A stretch of DNA of 64,000 bases, taken from assembly GCA_001599935.1 (NCBI GenBank), contig BCIJ01000011.1, positions 302,252 through 366,251 of the forward strand, read 5' to 3'. This DNA is from Holtermannia corniformis. Its lineage: Eukaryota > Basidiomycota > Tremellomycetes > Holtermanniales. A program made the translations under genes and the position numbers. Below the pieces are notes generated by a model. It had not been told where the DNA came from and did no database searches. It saw nothing but the letters and a program-made list of their open reading frames with translations. Each line of letters starts with the position of its first letter. Position 1 is the stretch's first letter. Below, one piece after another: positions 21,337 through 32,705 of this stretch.

Positions 21337-24300
21337 ATGACCGACCTCTCGTCGCACACGTCATACACGGCCGCCTACTCGGGTCTCCTCAACAACTTTT
21401 GGCTCACTCTTGCCATCGCAGGAGCCTGCCTTGCAGGCCACGAGATTGGGATCAGAATTCCGAGACGACGTGGACGGGACGGTCGGTTCCGTAGAGTCGG
21501 TGCACGGATCGTGATCAGCGTCAGGGAGGGGTGGAAACGACGGAAACGACGAGATGAGGGCGTCGGGCCTAAGGGTGCCAGTGTGGATGAGAAGGAGCTT
21601 AGTAAGAAGGACAAGGCTGTTAGAGCAGAGGAGAGAGCTCGTGAACGCTTGGGCGATCGAGAGGCTTGGGAGTTTGGGCAGTGAGTGGCTGGCCAGAGCC
21701 AGAGCTCGCGGCTCGACTGACCGCCTCAGCTTGTACCAGCCGAAAGTATGGGCCCTGTATGTGTCTGCTCGTGGTCGGAGCGATGATCTTACTGATGGTA
21801 TGCGCAGTAATCCCTCGCCACCTGTGCCGTTCGTCGCATCGAACGTTTAACACGAGCTGACAACAGATTCTAGACGCTGGCCACTACAGTGGGTCATCTC
21901 CACTCTGGCAGTCAAGGAGAGCGACATGCCGGACCGGTTCGGCCTCGACTTGACGCTGCATGCGAGGTTTCTGCGCGGCTGCTGTGCGTGCTCACGATTC
22001 GATCGCATCGAAACTGACAATGATAGTCTTCTATACCCTCTTGCATTGCTTTACCATCCTGCCGTAGGTTTCTCGACGTACTTTGTACCGAGCTGACACG
22101 GGCGTAGCGTTCTACTACCCCTGCACATTCTCTACTCGCCTAGCGACATTGCTCGGACATCAATGGTACGCGCCAGCGTCACTTCGCTCGCCGCATCCGA
22201 AGCTGGTTCACGCCGTCTCTGGGTCCACGTCGTACTCATGTGGTGGCTGTCCTGCACATGGCTCACCACCATCCTCTGGGTAACCTGGGGTGCCGTCGGC
22301 TACCGCCGTCGCCAAGTCCGTAACCTCATTGCACGCATGAAAGCCCTGCGTGACACTGCCCGGCGACAAGACGGTGGCGAAGCCGGTCTCGACGACCAAG
22401 CCAATGCCAGGCGCGAAGCCATCGAAGGCTGCGAGGGCATCAAGCGCTACCGGACACTGCTGGTTTCCAACATTCCACCTGATATGCGTGACGATCGCAC
22501 CCTGACCGCCTACTTTGATCACTATCTGAATCGCCACCTAGACAGGATGGCTCAAGCGGGTAAACCGGTCCCGATCCCAGCCACGTCCACGTCGGAACCG
22601 ACCGTGCCGGCGCACCCGCCGTCCAAGGTCCGCAAGCTGCTCAAGCGCAAGCAAAAGCCAGGGGTCCTGGATGAGTTTGGAGATACAGGGACACCGCGCG
22701 ATAGCTGGACCAAACCGCGTCCGGCGCTAGATGACGTCGAAGAGCGCGACAGCCATGTGGACGAGGTCATTCTCGTCAAGAAGCTGGCGGGGTTGCAGAG
22801 TCTGCGCTCGAGAAGGGAAGACGTCCTGAAGCAGCTCGAGGTGGTGCGTGACTCATTGTGCTTGGTCACAAGAGCTTACGTGGTTATAGGCCCATGTGAA
22901 ACTCGCTCAGCGTGTGCTGGCGGCAGTGTCTAAACACAAGGCAAAGCGGGCGAAACAAGCCGAGTCTGGCGAAGCGCCTGGGCCGATCTCGATGCCGTCT
23001 GACGGCGCCGAGAGAGATCTCGCGACTCTGACGAAAGAAGAGCGGCTCGACATGCTGACGGCCGCGCTCGGTCGGTTTGTCGATGACGAGCCGGCGCAGC
23101 GGGGTGAAGCCGAGCAGACCGTGTGGGAGGTGTGTGCATGGCCGTTTTTGCTTTTCGTACACTGACAGTATCAGGTGCTCCTATCGCTACCACGCGAGCT
23201 CATTGATCCCTATCAATCTCTCACGCATCTGACCTCGTTGTTCCGTGATCAAAACGCTCCACTGATCGACTACCTTACCACCAAGCTCGGCCTGCTCACT
23301 TCGCTGCTCAACGAGGCCCGGTCCAAGCCGCTCAACTCGTTTGGCTCGGCCTCGACCGCATTCGTCACCTTCAAAGACGCAAAGACGTCTCGGCTTGCTC
23401 TCCAGATCCTCGAGTCTCATCCGCGACGAGCGCTGGCGTGTCACACGACCCCAGCCCCCATGTATGTCGACCTGCTGTGGCCGCGCCTGGCCAAGAGCGT
23501 CTACCGGTCAGAGTTTGTCAGAGGCTGGGTCGTCACACTTGGCGTGTGGGCATTCACCCTGATCTGGGTAAGCTGCGCACCGCTCTCCACGTTGATCGCG
23601 CTGATGACGACAGATCTTCCCCGTCTCCCTGTTCTGCGGTCTCGCGTCACTCAACAACATTGCCGGCTTTCTCAAACCGCTCCAGGTCTTTCTCGAAGCC
23701 CACCCCCGACTCGAGAGCGTCGCAACAGGCTTGCTACCCGTCATCTTGGTCGCACTGCTAACACTCGCCATCTGCCCAATCCTACTCGTGATCGCCAACA
23801 AGGCCGAAACGATCGTCACGGGGCTCGGGGTGCACAATGCCGTGCTCAATCGATTCTGGAAGTTCCGTGAGTACATGACAGCTGACATGCTACCGACTGA
23901 CCCTTTTGCAGTCATGGTCAATGGCGTCGTCTTCTTCTCGCTCGGTCAAGCTGCCATCACGGCGTATCTGAATGCGTGGCAGAATCGCAACTTTGATCCG
24001 CTTCCCGCCGTCGCGCAGGCATTTGTGAGATCTTGAAACGTTCCTTGACCGAGCTGACCGAGTCAGCCCGTTGCCGCACCCTACTTTGCATCATACATCA
24101 TGCTGCAAGTTGCAATCCAGATGTTCTTTGAAATCTTCAGGCTCGGTGTACGTCGGCCCCGTTTCCAGGAGATTCGCTCACACTTCAACAGCTCCCTACG
24201 ATTGTATACGTTTTTGGCACTCGTGTATCGACTATCCCACGACAGAGAAACTCGCGGACGGAGCAGTCGGTGTTTGAACGAGTGTGCTTTGTGGGGCTAA

Positions 24301-26674
24301 CACGGCTCGCAGTCCTACGTTCAGTCACTTTTCCAATGTTCCTCAGCACAGTACGTATCAAGTTGCAGTAGAGCAATACACTGACCCACCCGGCTAGTTC
24401 TCGCTGGTGCAATCATGAATCTATTTGCTATACTCAATCCTTTGGTGATACCTTTTAGTGGGTAGCCTGCCGCGCCGCCTGACGACCGCTGATTTCACCT
24501 GCAGCACTGGTCTTCTATGGTGCTGCTTATCGTGAGTCGATCAAGTTTGATGCAGGGTGACAAACTGAGCCTCCTGTAGTTGTATGGAAACGGTACGCGA
24601 CTACTTTACCTCTTCGCATCGACTGATCCCGGGCAGACAATTCATCTATGTATACGGACGACGTTACGAAACTAATGGACGGCGGTCGTCGATCCGCTTT
24701 CTCCGCTTCAGCTTGGACGGTCTCGCTTGTACGTGCTGGCACAAGTCAACGATTACAACGCTGATCCTTTGCAGTGGCTCAGGTGCGGTCCACAAGTCGG
24801 CTCACTGTGACTTGCTGATGCTTGCAATCAGTTTGTCCTGTTTGCATTCTTCATCCTCCGTGAGCCGCTTTTCCAAGTCTTTCGGACTGCACTGACCTTG
24901 CCACAGAAAAGACAAAAGCCTACGCGGCATCTACGGGCGTCTTGTTCCCTTTGACGATCCTTGCCAAGCTCGTGTAAGGTCATCGACAGGTTGGTGCCAA
25001 GTTGCTAACAACTCGCAGCATCACGCGAGCTTTGAAGCGTCGATTCGACGAGTGAGTTTACAACGCTCCGTTCGCAGCATGCTAATGACCACAGTCTCGA
25101 TGTCGAAGAAGCCGATGCGCTCTGTCCTGTACAGTGCCCCGATAGCCCTGGCGACCGTGGCCCTCTGCAGACGTCTGAAGACTCGGGCGATCACCCACCG
25201 CAGACGGCGTCGCAGCAGGCTTCGAGTCGCTTCCAGACATGGCGCAAAAGCTTTGAAGGGTTTGTCGGTAAATGGGGCTACGCGACGATTCCGTCTAGGA
25301 GTTCTCCCGCTGTCGCCGAACGCAAGCCCATCCCGTTCGACTCAACCGTGTTCTCGACGTTGGATCGCACGTTCACTTGGGCAGTCGGCGAGCTTGCAGA
25401 GCACGCCGTGCCCGGCGCAGATAGCCCCGCGAACCCCTCGATCCGTGTCACCCAGTCGACAAGCTCCAACCTGGCGTTGAATGAGAAGCAAAGCCTCAAG
25501 ACACACCCGGAGCCGGACGTCGAAGTTGTGGTCCCGCACCACAAGCTGTTGGCGTGGGAGGATATCCCGCCGTTTGAGACGGCATTGGGTTTCAACGAGC
25601 AGCCGGCATACGTCGCAGACTATGATGATTTCCTTTGGCTACCTCGTGACCCCCTCTCGACGCTTGATCTGGATGACACTGTGGAAGGTGAGTTCGACGA
25701 GGCCAGTCAGGCGACGCTGACCCTACGCAGTACGAATGTCCCTCACTACGTCTGTAGGAGGGGACGGCCGCATCGGTGACTGGCCACCGATCATGGACAC
25801 GCCGGAGACGTTGGCTTACGACCCCGAGGAAGAATTGAGCGAGGCAATCACCCCACTGCGTCTGGAACCCGCGGCTGTTAATATCGAGACGAGTCCCACG
25901 ACGGCAACGGACTCGCTGCATTGTGTTTCTCCCAGTATGGGCAGCGAGCGACGTCTGGTCGCGCATCACCGTATCGAGCTGTCGCCTACAATTGGTTGCG
26001 AAGCCGGCGACGTCGACGAGGCCCAGGCCGGTGGGCTGAAGCGAAGCCTGACCCGCGCCAAACTTGGCCTTGTCGACATGTTCCGACGCCCTCGTTCCTC
26101 GTCGGCAACCTCGGCGGGTGAGATATCCATGCGAACCATATCTCGAACTTCCTCAAGACACGTTCGTCCAGTATCGCCCTCACCAGGTGCGGTTGCCGCT
26201 GAGGCAACGGCATCGGAGCTCGTATCGCCGTCGACCTCGTCTATGCCCCCATCGGCCTACCTCACTCCGGGTCGTCCTCGTAAACAATCTGTGCGAACGG
26301 TCGCCTTCGAACGGCAGCCGTCAAGCTCGTCGCAACACCATCACATGGCACGCTCGCCCAGTCTCGCACGCTCACCCAGTCTCGCGTGCCGTCAGCGCTC
26401 GGTCAGCACGAGTCAAGTCTCGACCCACGCCGCACTGATGGACGAAGTCATGGAGGAGGAACGTCAGGCACACCGAGAACTCGAGGAACAGCATCGACGC
26501 GAGGCTCAACTCGAGGAGGACGAGGTCAAGAAGGCGAGGGAGCGACGACGCCGTGGGAGCCACGGAGGCACTGCTGCAGCGGCCGAGGCCACCGGCGGCG
26601 GTCTCTTCCACCGACGATTCAGGGACTCTGGTGTGACGGGGCGCGACGCGGCGCTCGGGGCGGGACTGTTCTGA
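21337..26674 (+). CDS. CSC1: CSC1/TMEM63 (DUF221) family osmosensitive cation channel
   Basis: Many exons join in frame from ATG 21337 to TGA 26672-26674. The CSC1 order is clear: a first TM (NFWLTLAIAGACLAGHEIGIRIPRR), NPSPPVPRWPLQWVISTLAVKESDMPDRFGLD, TM pairs (FFYTLLHCFTILPVLLPLHILY, VVLMWWLSCTWLTTILW), the cytosolic RNA-recognition-like domain (YRTLLVSNIPPDMRDD ... STAFVTFKDAKTSRLALQIL), APMYVDLLWPRLAKSVYRSEFVRGWVVTLGVWAF, and the pore-region helices. These proteins are Ca2+-permeable channels gated by osmotic or mechanical stress. The 24300-25080 part is broken into very small exons, including 24580-24592 (13 nt) and 24775-24782 (8 nt, completing LAQ). The last ~500 residues are a Ser-rich cytosolic tail with repeated short motifs (RSPSLARSPSLA). 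The 24 kb exon borders are the least certain. Confidence 0.9.
24775..24782 (+). other. 8-nt micro-exon of the CSC1-family gene
   Basis: TGGCTCAG is bounded by ...CCTTTGCAG and GTGCGGTCC. Including it joins SLDGLA to LAQFVLFAFFILR, which restores the family's TM sequence and keeps the frame; skipping it breaks the frame. Confidence 0.75.
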
Positions 26675-27168
26675 GGGCGCAGATATGCAACGGATCTATA
26701 ATGTCGCGGCGCTAGCGAGTTATCGCCCGCTGATTTCAGGGCGCGTCATCTATTTTTGGTATCTAATCGATCCGATCACGGCAACATCAGATCTCATCAG
26801 ATACCGGCGGTTTCGATCGCTCCGGTTGGCAGCTGTTCTGGAGCGACCCGACAGCTGTAGAGGGTGCTTTTCAGGTGTGAACGAGATGACTGCGCAAGTT
26901 GGAGCCGCCCTAGGCCGCACGTACGGCGTATAGCTTGCAACGATGGGTGAAAAGTGCCTCGGCCGCCTTCACTCGCAGTCGTACCTCGACCTCGGCGTCA
27001 GGAAATCTGACAGGCGCTAGGGACCCTCGCTCGTTTGCGGCGCTCGGAGAAGTGTGCGCCAGGGCGGCGCAAAATTTGGCGTGAGGGAACCGGTATCTGA
27101 TCTGATAGGAGATAGATAAGATGCAACTGGTCGAGACGATTTTGTCCCAAACTCACGACTCACCCGCC
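26675..27168. promoter_or_regulatory. Promoter region of the ferric reductase with GATA-type elements
   Basis: 494 bp without a gene. ATCAGAT occurs at 26786-26792 and 26796-26802 (reverse complement ATCTGAT). A dense cluster at 27094-27120 reads TATCTGATCTGATAGG followed by AGATAGATAAG. Fungal iron-responsive GATA repressors (Urbs1, Sre1, Fep1) bind ATCWGATAA-like sites, so iron repression of the downstream reductase is a reasonable inference. Confidence 0.5.
27094..27120 (+). promoter_or_regulatory. Cluster of ATCTGAT/GATAG/GATAAG elements
   Basis: Four GAT(A) cores lie within 27 bp, ending about 48 bp before the chosen ATG at 27169. This supports 27169 over the in-frame ATG at 27121, which would abut the cluster. 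Confidence 0.5.
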
Positions 27169-29384
27169 ATGTCTTCGACTCTTGCAGCGATCTACGCTGC
27201 TGCCGAGGCGTCTGCGAGCGCAACTGCCAAAGCTGCTTCTGCGACGGCCAAGGCGGCCACCAAGAAGAAGGCGCCAAAGCATTACTACTACACCTCGCGG
27301 TGGTTCTGGGCGACGGCGTGCGCAGTCATTGCGGCGCTCACGCTTTTGAACATCTACAGGCGATTGCGTGCATGGCGGATACGATCTGTCCATGCCAAAG
27401 ATCCACTGGTGGAGACCGCTGCGTCTTTGCCCAGCAAGCAAGACCCCATCAAGGCCTCGCGACTCCCTGCGACGGTCAGGGCGACGTGGTCCAACGTCGG
27501 TCACTTGAAAACGTCTCTGTTCCCCACCTGGCTGTACTCGCTGCCTTCGANCAACGAAGCTCTCTTTCTCGCCGTCTACGCCGCTTGTTCGCTCGTCTTC
27601 TCTTTCCACGGTACCTGGTCGGACAAGCTGAAGACGTACGATGCTGCCAACCAAATGGGTCACATTGTGAGTTGCGCCTCGTGCGAGCAGGGTAGCGCTG
27701 AGGATGACAGGCATTCGCTCAAGTGACATTCATCGTCGGCCTTGCGGGCAAGAACAATGTCGTTTCGTGGCTCACCGGGATCAGCTACGCAAAGCTCAAT
27801 ATGATGCACCGCGCTGCCGGTCGGCTGTGCCTCATCTTCTCGTGGGCGCATGCCTTTGGTCGCGTCAAGAAGGGGTGGGTCATGTCCTGGCGTCAAACTT
27901 GCGTGCGCTGATAATCCAAAAGCATGGCGACTGGGGAGCACTCGATTTACATGCCGGCGATGCAGTGGGGCGTGGTCGCGTTGATCTGCTACACGTTCTT
28001 GACCATCGGCTCGCTTCGGTTCATCCGTAACGCCGCATACGAGGTATTCGTGGTTTCGCACATTGTTCTCGTCGCGTACGTCGCTTTCTTCGCTGTCGGT
28101 GTCGCTCACCACTGACGCCCACGCAGAGTCTACCTTGGCGCCGCCTGGTTGCATTGGCCACCGTTCTCGTACTGGATCTACCCCGGTATCGGCCTGTGGG
28201 CGCTCGACCGGCTCGCGAGGATCCTCAATGTCATCTTGCTGAACAAGCTGTGGCTGATCCCCATGGGCAAGGAGCGTCGGGCCAAGTTGGGCGAGTGCGA
28301 GGTCGAGCTGCTTGGACCGGAAGTCTTGCGCGTCACTTTGAGCCGGGATTGGCTGGCTTGGGGAGCGGGCCAGCACGCGTAAGCAAACTCAAGGCAGATG
28401 TTCAAGCTTACGAGTATAGCTACCTGGTGATGCCGACCGTGTCGAGGTTCCCGTTCGAGGCGCACCCGTTCTCGATTGCCAGTGCGCCATCGGTCAAAGG
28501 GCCCAACGAAGCCGTGTTCATCGTTAAAGTGCACGATGGTTTTACTCGACGGCTGCGCGACGCCGTGACGGCTGACAAGACGACGACTATCCCCGTGTTT
28601 GTCGACGGCCCGTACGGCCGTGCGTCTTCCCTTGACCACTACCACAGCGTGTTGCTCGTTGCCGGTACGTTGGACTGGGTTTGACAAAAGTTGCAGGCTG
28701 AGAGCTCCAGGCGGGACTGGAATCACCTATGCGCTCGGCCACTTGCTCGAGATCATCACCAGTGCGCGCCTCGGGCACTCGGCCGTGCGCCGAGTGCACC
28801 TCGTGTGGCACATTCGCCAGGCGGGTGAGTTTCAGGGGTCACGTCCCTGCCCGTGGCGCACACTAAACAATGCCTGCGCAGAGCACTTGAATTGGATCCT
28901 ACCCCTGCTCCACCTCCNCCTTGCCACGCCGGTCCCCAATCTTGCGGTCGAGATCTCCATCTACACCACGTTGAGCGCGAGCCCGTCGGTGGCGTCGCTC
29001 GCCGAGAAGACGGTCGAGCCCGAGTCGATGGCGGTCTCGAGCCTGTCATCGGGCGAGGTTGAAAAGGTCTCGGGGGCAGATGAAAAGCCGAACGAGTCGA
29101 GCAAGCTGCTGCCGCTCAAGTGGTACGGCGGCCGCGCTGACCTCGAAGGCGTCGTGCGTGAGACGGTCCGCCATGCGTCATTCGGCCCGATTGCTGTCAA
29201 CGGTGCGTGCCTCCCGGATGCGGTGTGCAGATCAGTCAACGCTGACACCCGGTGTGAAACAGTGTGCGGCCCACGCTCGCTCGCGACGTCTACGCGCCAA
29301 GCGGTCAAGGCGGTGAATTCGCCCAGGCTGGTGCTCCGGGGCCAAGCGGCCGTGACGCTGTACGAAGAGACATTTGGGTGGTGA
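27169..29384 (+). CDS. Ferric reductase (FRE/NOX family), cytochrome b-type
   Basis: After an Ala/Lys-rich N-terminus and a first TM (FWATACAVIAALTLLNIY) come the haem helices. MMHRAAGRLCLIFSWAHAF and VVSHIVLVAVYLGAAWLHW each hold two His separated by 13 residues, the bis-haem pattern of this family. Exon 2 starts at 27711, giving MGHIAFAQVTFIVGLAGKNN. The FAD part has FPFEAHPFSIAS (HPFS motif), and the NADPH part has DGPYG, VAGGTGIT and the terminal CGP. The enzyme moves electrons from NADPH across the membrane to reduce Fe3+ or Cu2+ chelates outside the cell. Ambiguous bases at 27551 and 28918 each blank one residue. The GATA-like cluster upstream fits iron control. It is not a NADPH oxidase by context, but that is not excluded. 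Confidence 0.92.
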
Positions 29385-30075
29385 CGGCGTACGATGACGC
29401 GACCAGCATGCATAGGCTGCCTTGATGATTCAGCGGACCGGACGCCACACCGGGATCTCGTCAACCGCGATCCCGCAAAGTTCGGCGTCAGAGACAACGG
29501 GACTGAGAACAGCGTCCTGAGCGTCCGGGGCAGCGCAAGCTCTGAGCGACAGGCGCCGGTTTCCCGAGCCGTGCCGTTGATGACGGTGGAACACTCAACC
29601 TGCGCCCTCGCTCGCTCCCTCGCCCGGGACCACGAGTGCAAGGTTTCTTCCGCGCGTGAGAGCGTCGTGGACCTCCCTGACGCCCAGACAGACGCCGCCG
29701 GGGCCGATGGACGCGACGAGGCTGCGAACAATCCTTGATTTGTATTCTCTTGCAGATTTGTAGAAACAGCAGCTGTGGTCGCCGGCTTGTGCGGGCGCCG
29801 CGCAGACGGCTGCGAGCGCGCGCACAGTCCTTATAGCCTGCGCACTCTGTCTGTCGGCCCCCAGTGTTTGCGAGCTCCGAGCACGAGCACCGCGTCGGTC
29901 TGAGCTTGACGGATCTCTGAGAAGATCACCGGACAGGCCCCGGCCGTACGCTCACGATCAGCGTGCCTCTTGTCGTTGCTCAGCCGCAATCGAGTGAGCC
30001 CGAGGCGTAGCGCACACACCGCCCAGAGGACAAGACCAAGAGCTTGAGCGTGTCAATCGCCGTGTCCGAGCCAGC
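29385..30075. other. Intergenic region, no gene supported
   Basis: 691 bp between the ferric reductase and the next regulator. Long open frames on both strands here reflect GC-rich composition and show no domain. It presumably holds the promoter of the polyQ Zn-cluster gene. Confidence 0.5.
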
Positions 30076-30177
30076 ATGGCGTACAACCCGTACGCGCCTT
30101 TGCCACCTTATGGTTCGTACCCGCAGCAACCACACCCGGCCATGAACATCCCGGGCATGTACCAGCCGCATCTGGCT

Positions 30178-30209
<32 letters not shown>

Positions 30210-32623
30210 ATCGCAGCCACCGCAGCCACAGCCACTCCAACACCAAGGTTACACCCACGACGGCTCGTACTCGACCACTGCCTCGGCCGGGTACTTTGAC
30301 GACGATGCAGCATATGAACTCGAAGATGGTGCGCTCCGAGCACCCTCGTCGGAGCAAGAAAGCTCAGATTCGGCATCGGCATCGCAGAGGCGACCCAGTC
30401 AGACCAAAAGGGGGTCCGAGAGCTCAATGGGTGCACCCACGGGCAGGGCGAGCAAGAAGCCGAGAATCACGCTGGCTCGAGGTGGTGCGTGTGTTGCGTG
30501 CAGAGGTCGCAAGCTGTAAGTAGGCTCTCACAGCCTGGATCGAACTCACGCGATAGAAAATGCACCGGCGAGACGCCGTGCAAGACGTGCCTCAAGGTGG
30601 GTGCGGTGCCAACCTTGGGACTGATCTCAACTGACCGCCCGTCCAGGCCGGCATTGAATGCAAGTATGAAGAGATTCAGCGAAAGAAGCCGAGAACGGTC
30701 ATGCTCGAGGAGCGGATCGGTGCGTGCGCTGTGTGCAAGCTCCCATCGTGGACTAACCCGCCGCAGCCGAACTCCAGGCCCTGCTCGCGCAACGACCCCC
30801 CCTCTCAACCGAGAGCAGTACGCAGTCATCTTCAACATCTGTCCCTGGCCAGACTGGCACGCTCGGGCTCCCTAGTCGCGACTCGCTCCCTCAGAGCCGG
30901 CGCCCATCCGATGACATCAAGCCCTACATCTCGCAATCACCCGATCCCCTAGCGCTCGGGAGTCAACCGGATCGCAACGTCTCGACAAACCTGCAGTCCG
31001 TTTCGGTGCCACCGCACTCTGCACTCGAGCTCTCGCTCATCGTCGTCGTTCTACCGCACACGCCGTTCCTCTCGATGCCACTGCACCCTCAGCGCTTCCT
31101 CGCCGCACTCCGCCTACCGGTCGATCATCCCGATAGACCCCACCCGGCGCTCATGTACATTCTGTTTGCCGAGGCCGCTCGCATCCTCGAAAAGGGCACG
31201 CCAGACCCGGCTCCGGGCAGCGTCACACCCTTTCACTCGACCGCACGAACCGACGCGACCACCATCCTCCCACACATCCAGGGCACGTCGCTTGAACTGC
31301 TCGGTCGTGCCAGGCTAGAGCTGCAACAAGGGATCAGCGCCGTCGATCGTCCATTCGACCTGCTGCGCGCCGCGACCGGCATCTCGCGCTACCTTTATTC
31401 GCTCGGGCGCTTCATCGAGGGCTGGAACATTCCCGTCATGCGCCTCGTGGTCATGTGTGGTCTGCATCGGATCAGCGGCACGATCGTCTCAGGCATCAGC
31501 ACCGCCACGGCCGAGGACGCTTTCCTGCCCGTGCCAAACGCATTGCCATCCCAGTACCCGCACGCTCATCGCCGGCGCGTGAATCCGAGAACGAATCTGC
31601 CAGTGCTGCGTATGCGACCGGTCATCATCCCTCCGCCACGCGACTGGATCGAGCTCGAAGAGCGCCGAATGGCCTTCTGGGCGGCCAAGTCGCTTGACTG
31701 GGCCGCGGGCATTGGATGGGGATGGAGTGGCAGCTTGGCAGATAGTGATTGCACCACGGCGTGGCCGGTCGACTGGAACGAGGTTGACGTGAGTCGTCGG
31801 CTCATCCAGAACGTTGGCTGATTCATGACAGCCCAACAACCCGATTCAGCTCAAAAACTCCATCTTTGACCTCTACAACCCCTCCTTGGCCTCGACACCC
31901 CCGCCCGAGTCGGTCTATACGCTAGCAATCAAAAGCATGGCATTGCTGAACCGCGCTAGCAGGCAGGTCGCAGCTGTCTACTTGGACCTATGCTGACATG
32001 TAGCCAGCCTGTTTGACGTGGCCATCCCTCTTTCGACATTGCCAACCAGTGCCGACCCCAACCCCCACCCGTTCAGCCTGGCGGCGCTGCAATCGCTCGA
32101 GACGGCGCTTGCGCACCTGCAGCAGACGATGCCGCAAGCATACGACGTCGAGAATGGCGCTGAATCGTTCGACGACCCGTGGTGGGTCATGCTGCATGCC
32201 AACCTGTACACGGCACAGATGCTGCTCGGCGCCGAGCAAGCGAAATATGTGCCCGCGGCATATAACAACGCCGTCAACTCTGCTAGAGGGTTTGCGGCTC
32301 TGATGCGCCGGCTACCCAAGACGAGCTGGGTTCATCTCGGTATGTTGTCGCGCTCTCGACGTTGACAAAGACTGACGTGCTCAGACCTGATCGTGGCAAT
32401 CGACATGTCGCTCGTCGCGCGTTTCCTCAACAAGGAAGCCGCTCGCCTCCAACAAAGCAACGAGGCGTTGGCAATCACCATCACGGACGAGGCGGCCAGC
32501 CTCCAAAACAGCCTCAAGGCAGAGCTCGGGCCCTGGATGCCCATGGCCAGTCTGCACTCGATGATAGTCGAGCGCGTGCGAGACGGCTGGCCCGAAAAGG
32601 AGGGCGAGTATGAGCGTGTCTAG
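30076..32623 (+). CDS. Zn(II)2Cys6 transcription factor with N-terminal polyQ
   Basis: The protein opens MAYNPYAPLPPYGSYPQQP, carries a run of 11 glutamines (30178-30210), and has a canonical cluster ACVACRGRKLKCTGETPCKTCLKAGIECKYEE (CX2CX6CX5CX2CX6C) spanning introns at 30516-30556 and 30597-30646. The middle-homology region includes FLAALRLPVDHPDRPHPALMYILFAEAARI, LELLGRARLELQQGI and DWIELEERRMAFWAAKSLDWAAG. It is a nuclear regulator; targets are unknown. The fifth intron is best read as GC-AG at 31963-32007 (AGC AG|GC...CAG|C CTG), because no GT donor nearby keeps the frame into SLFDVAIPLSTL. The ending GEYERV stops at 32623. The polyQ tract may be polymorphic. Confidence 0.87.
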
Positions 32624-32705
32624 ATCCCGACCGTCTTGTGTATTATATGTTTATGAGCCATAGATCTTCATGCACTGTGCTGTCTACTGTTACACAGGCG
32701 CCGAA

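Noticed and set aside
28961..29731. 256-codon minus-strand frame opposite the ferric reductase 3' end
   Set aside because: Antisense shadow of GC-rich coding sequence with no domain.
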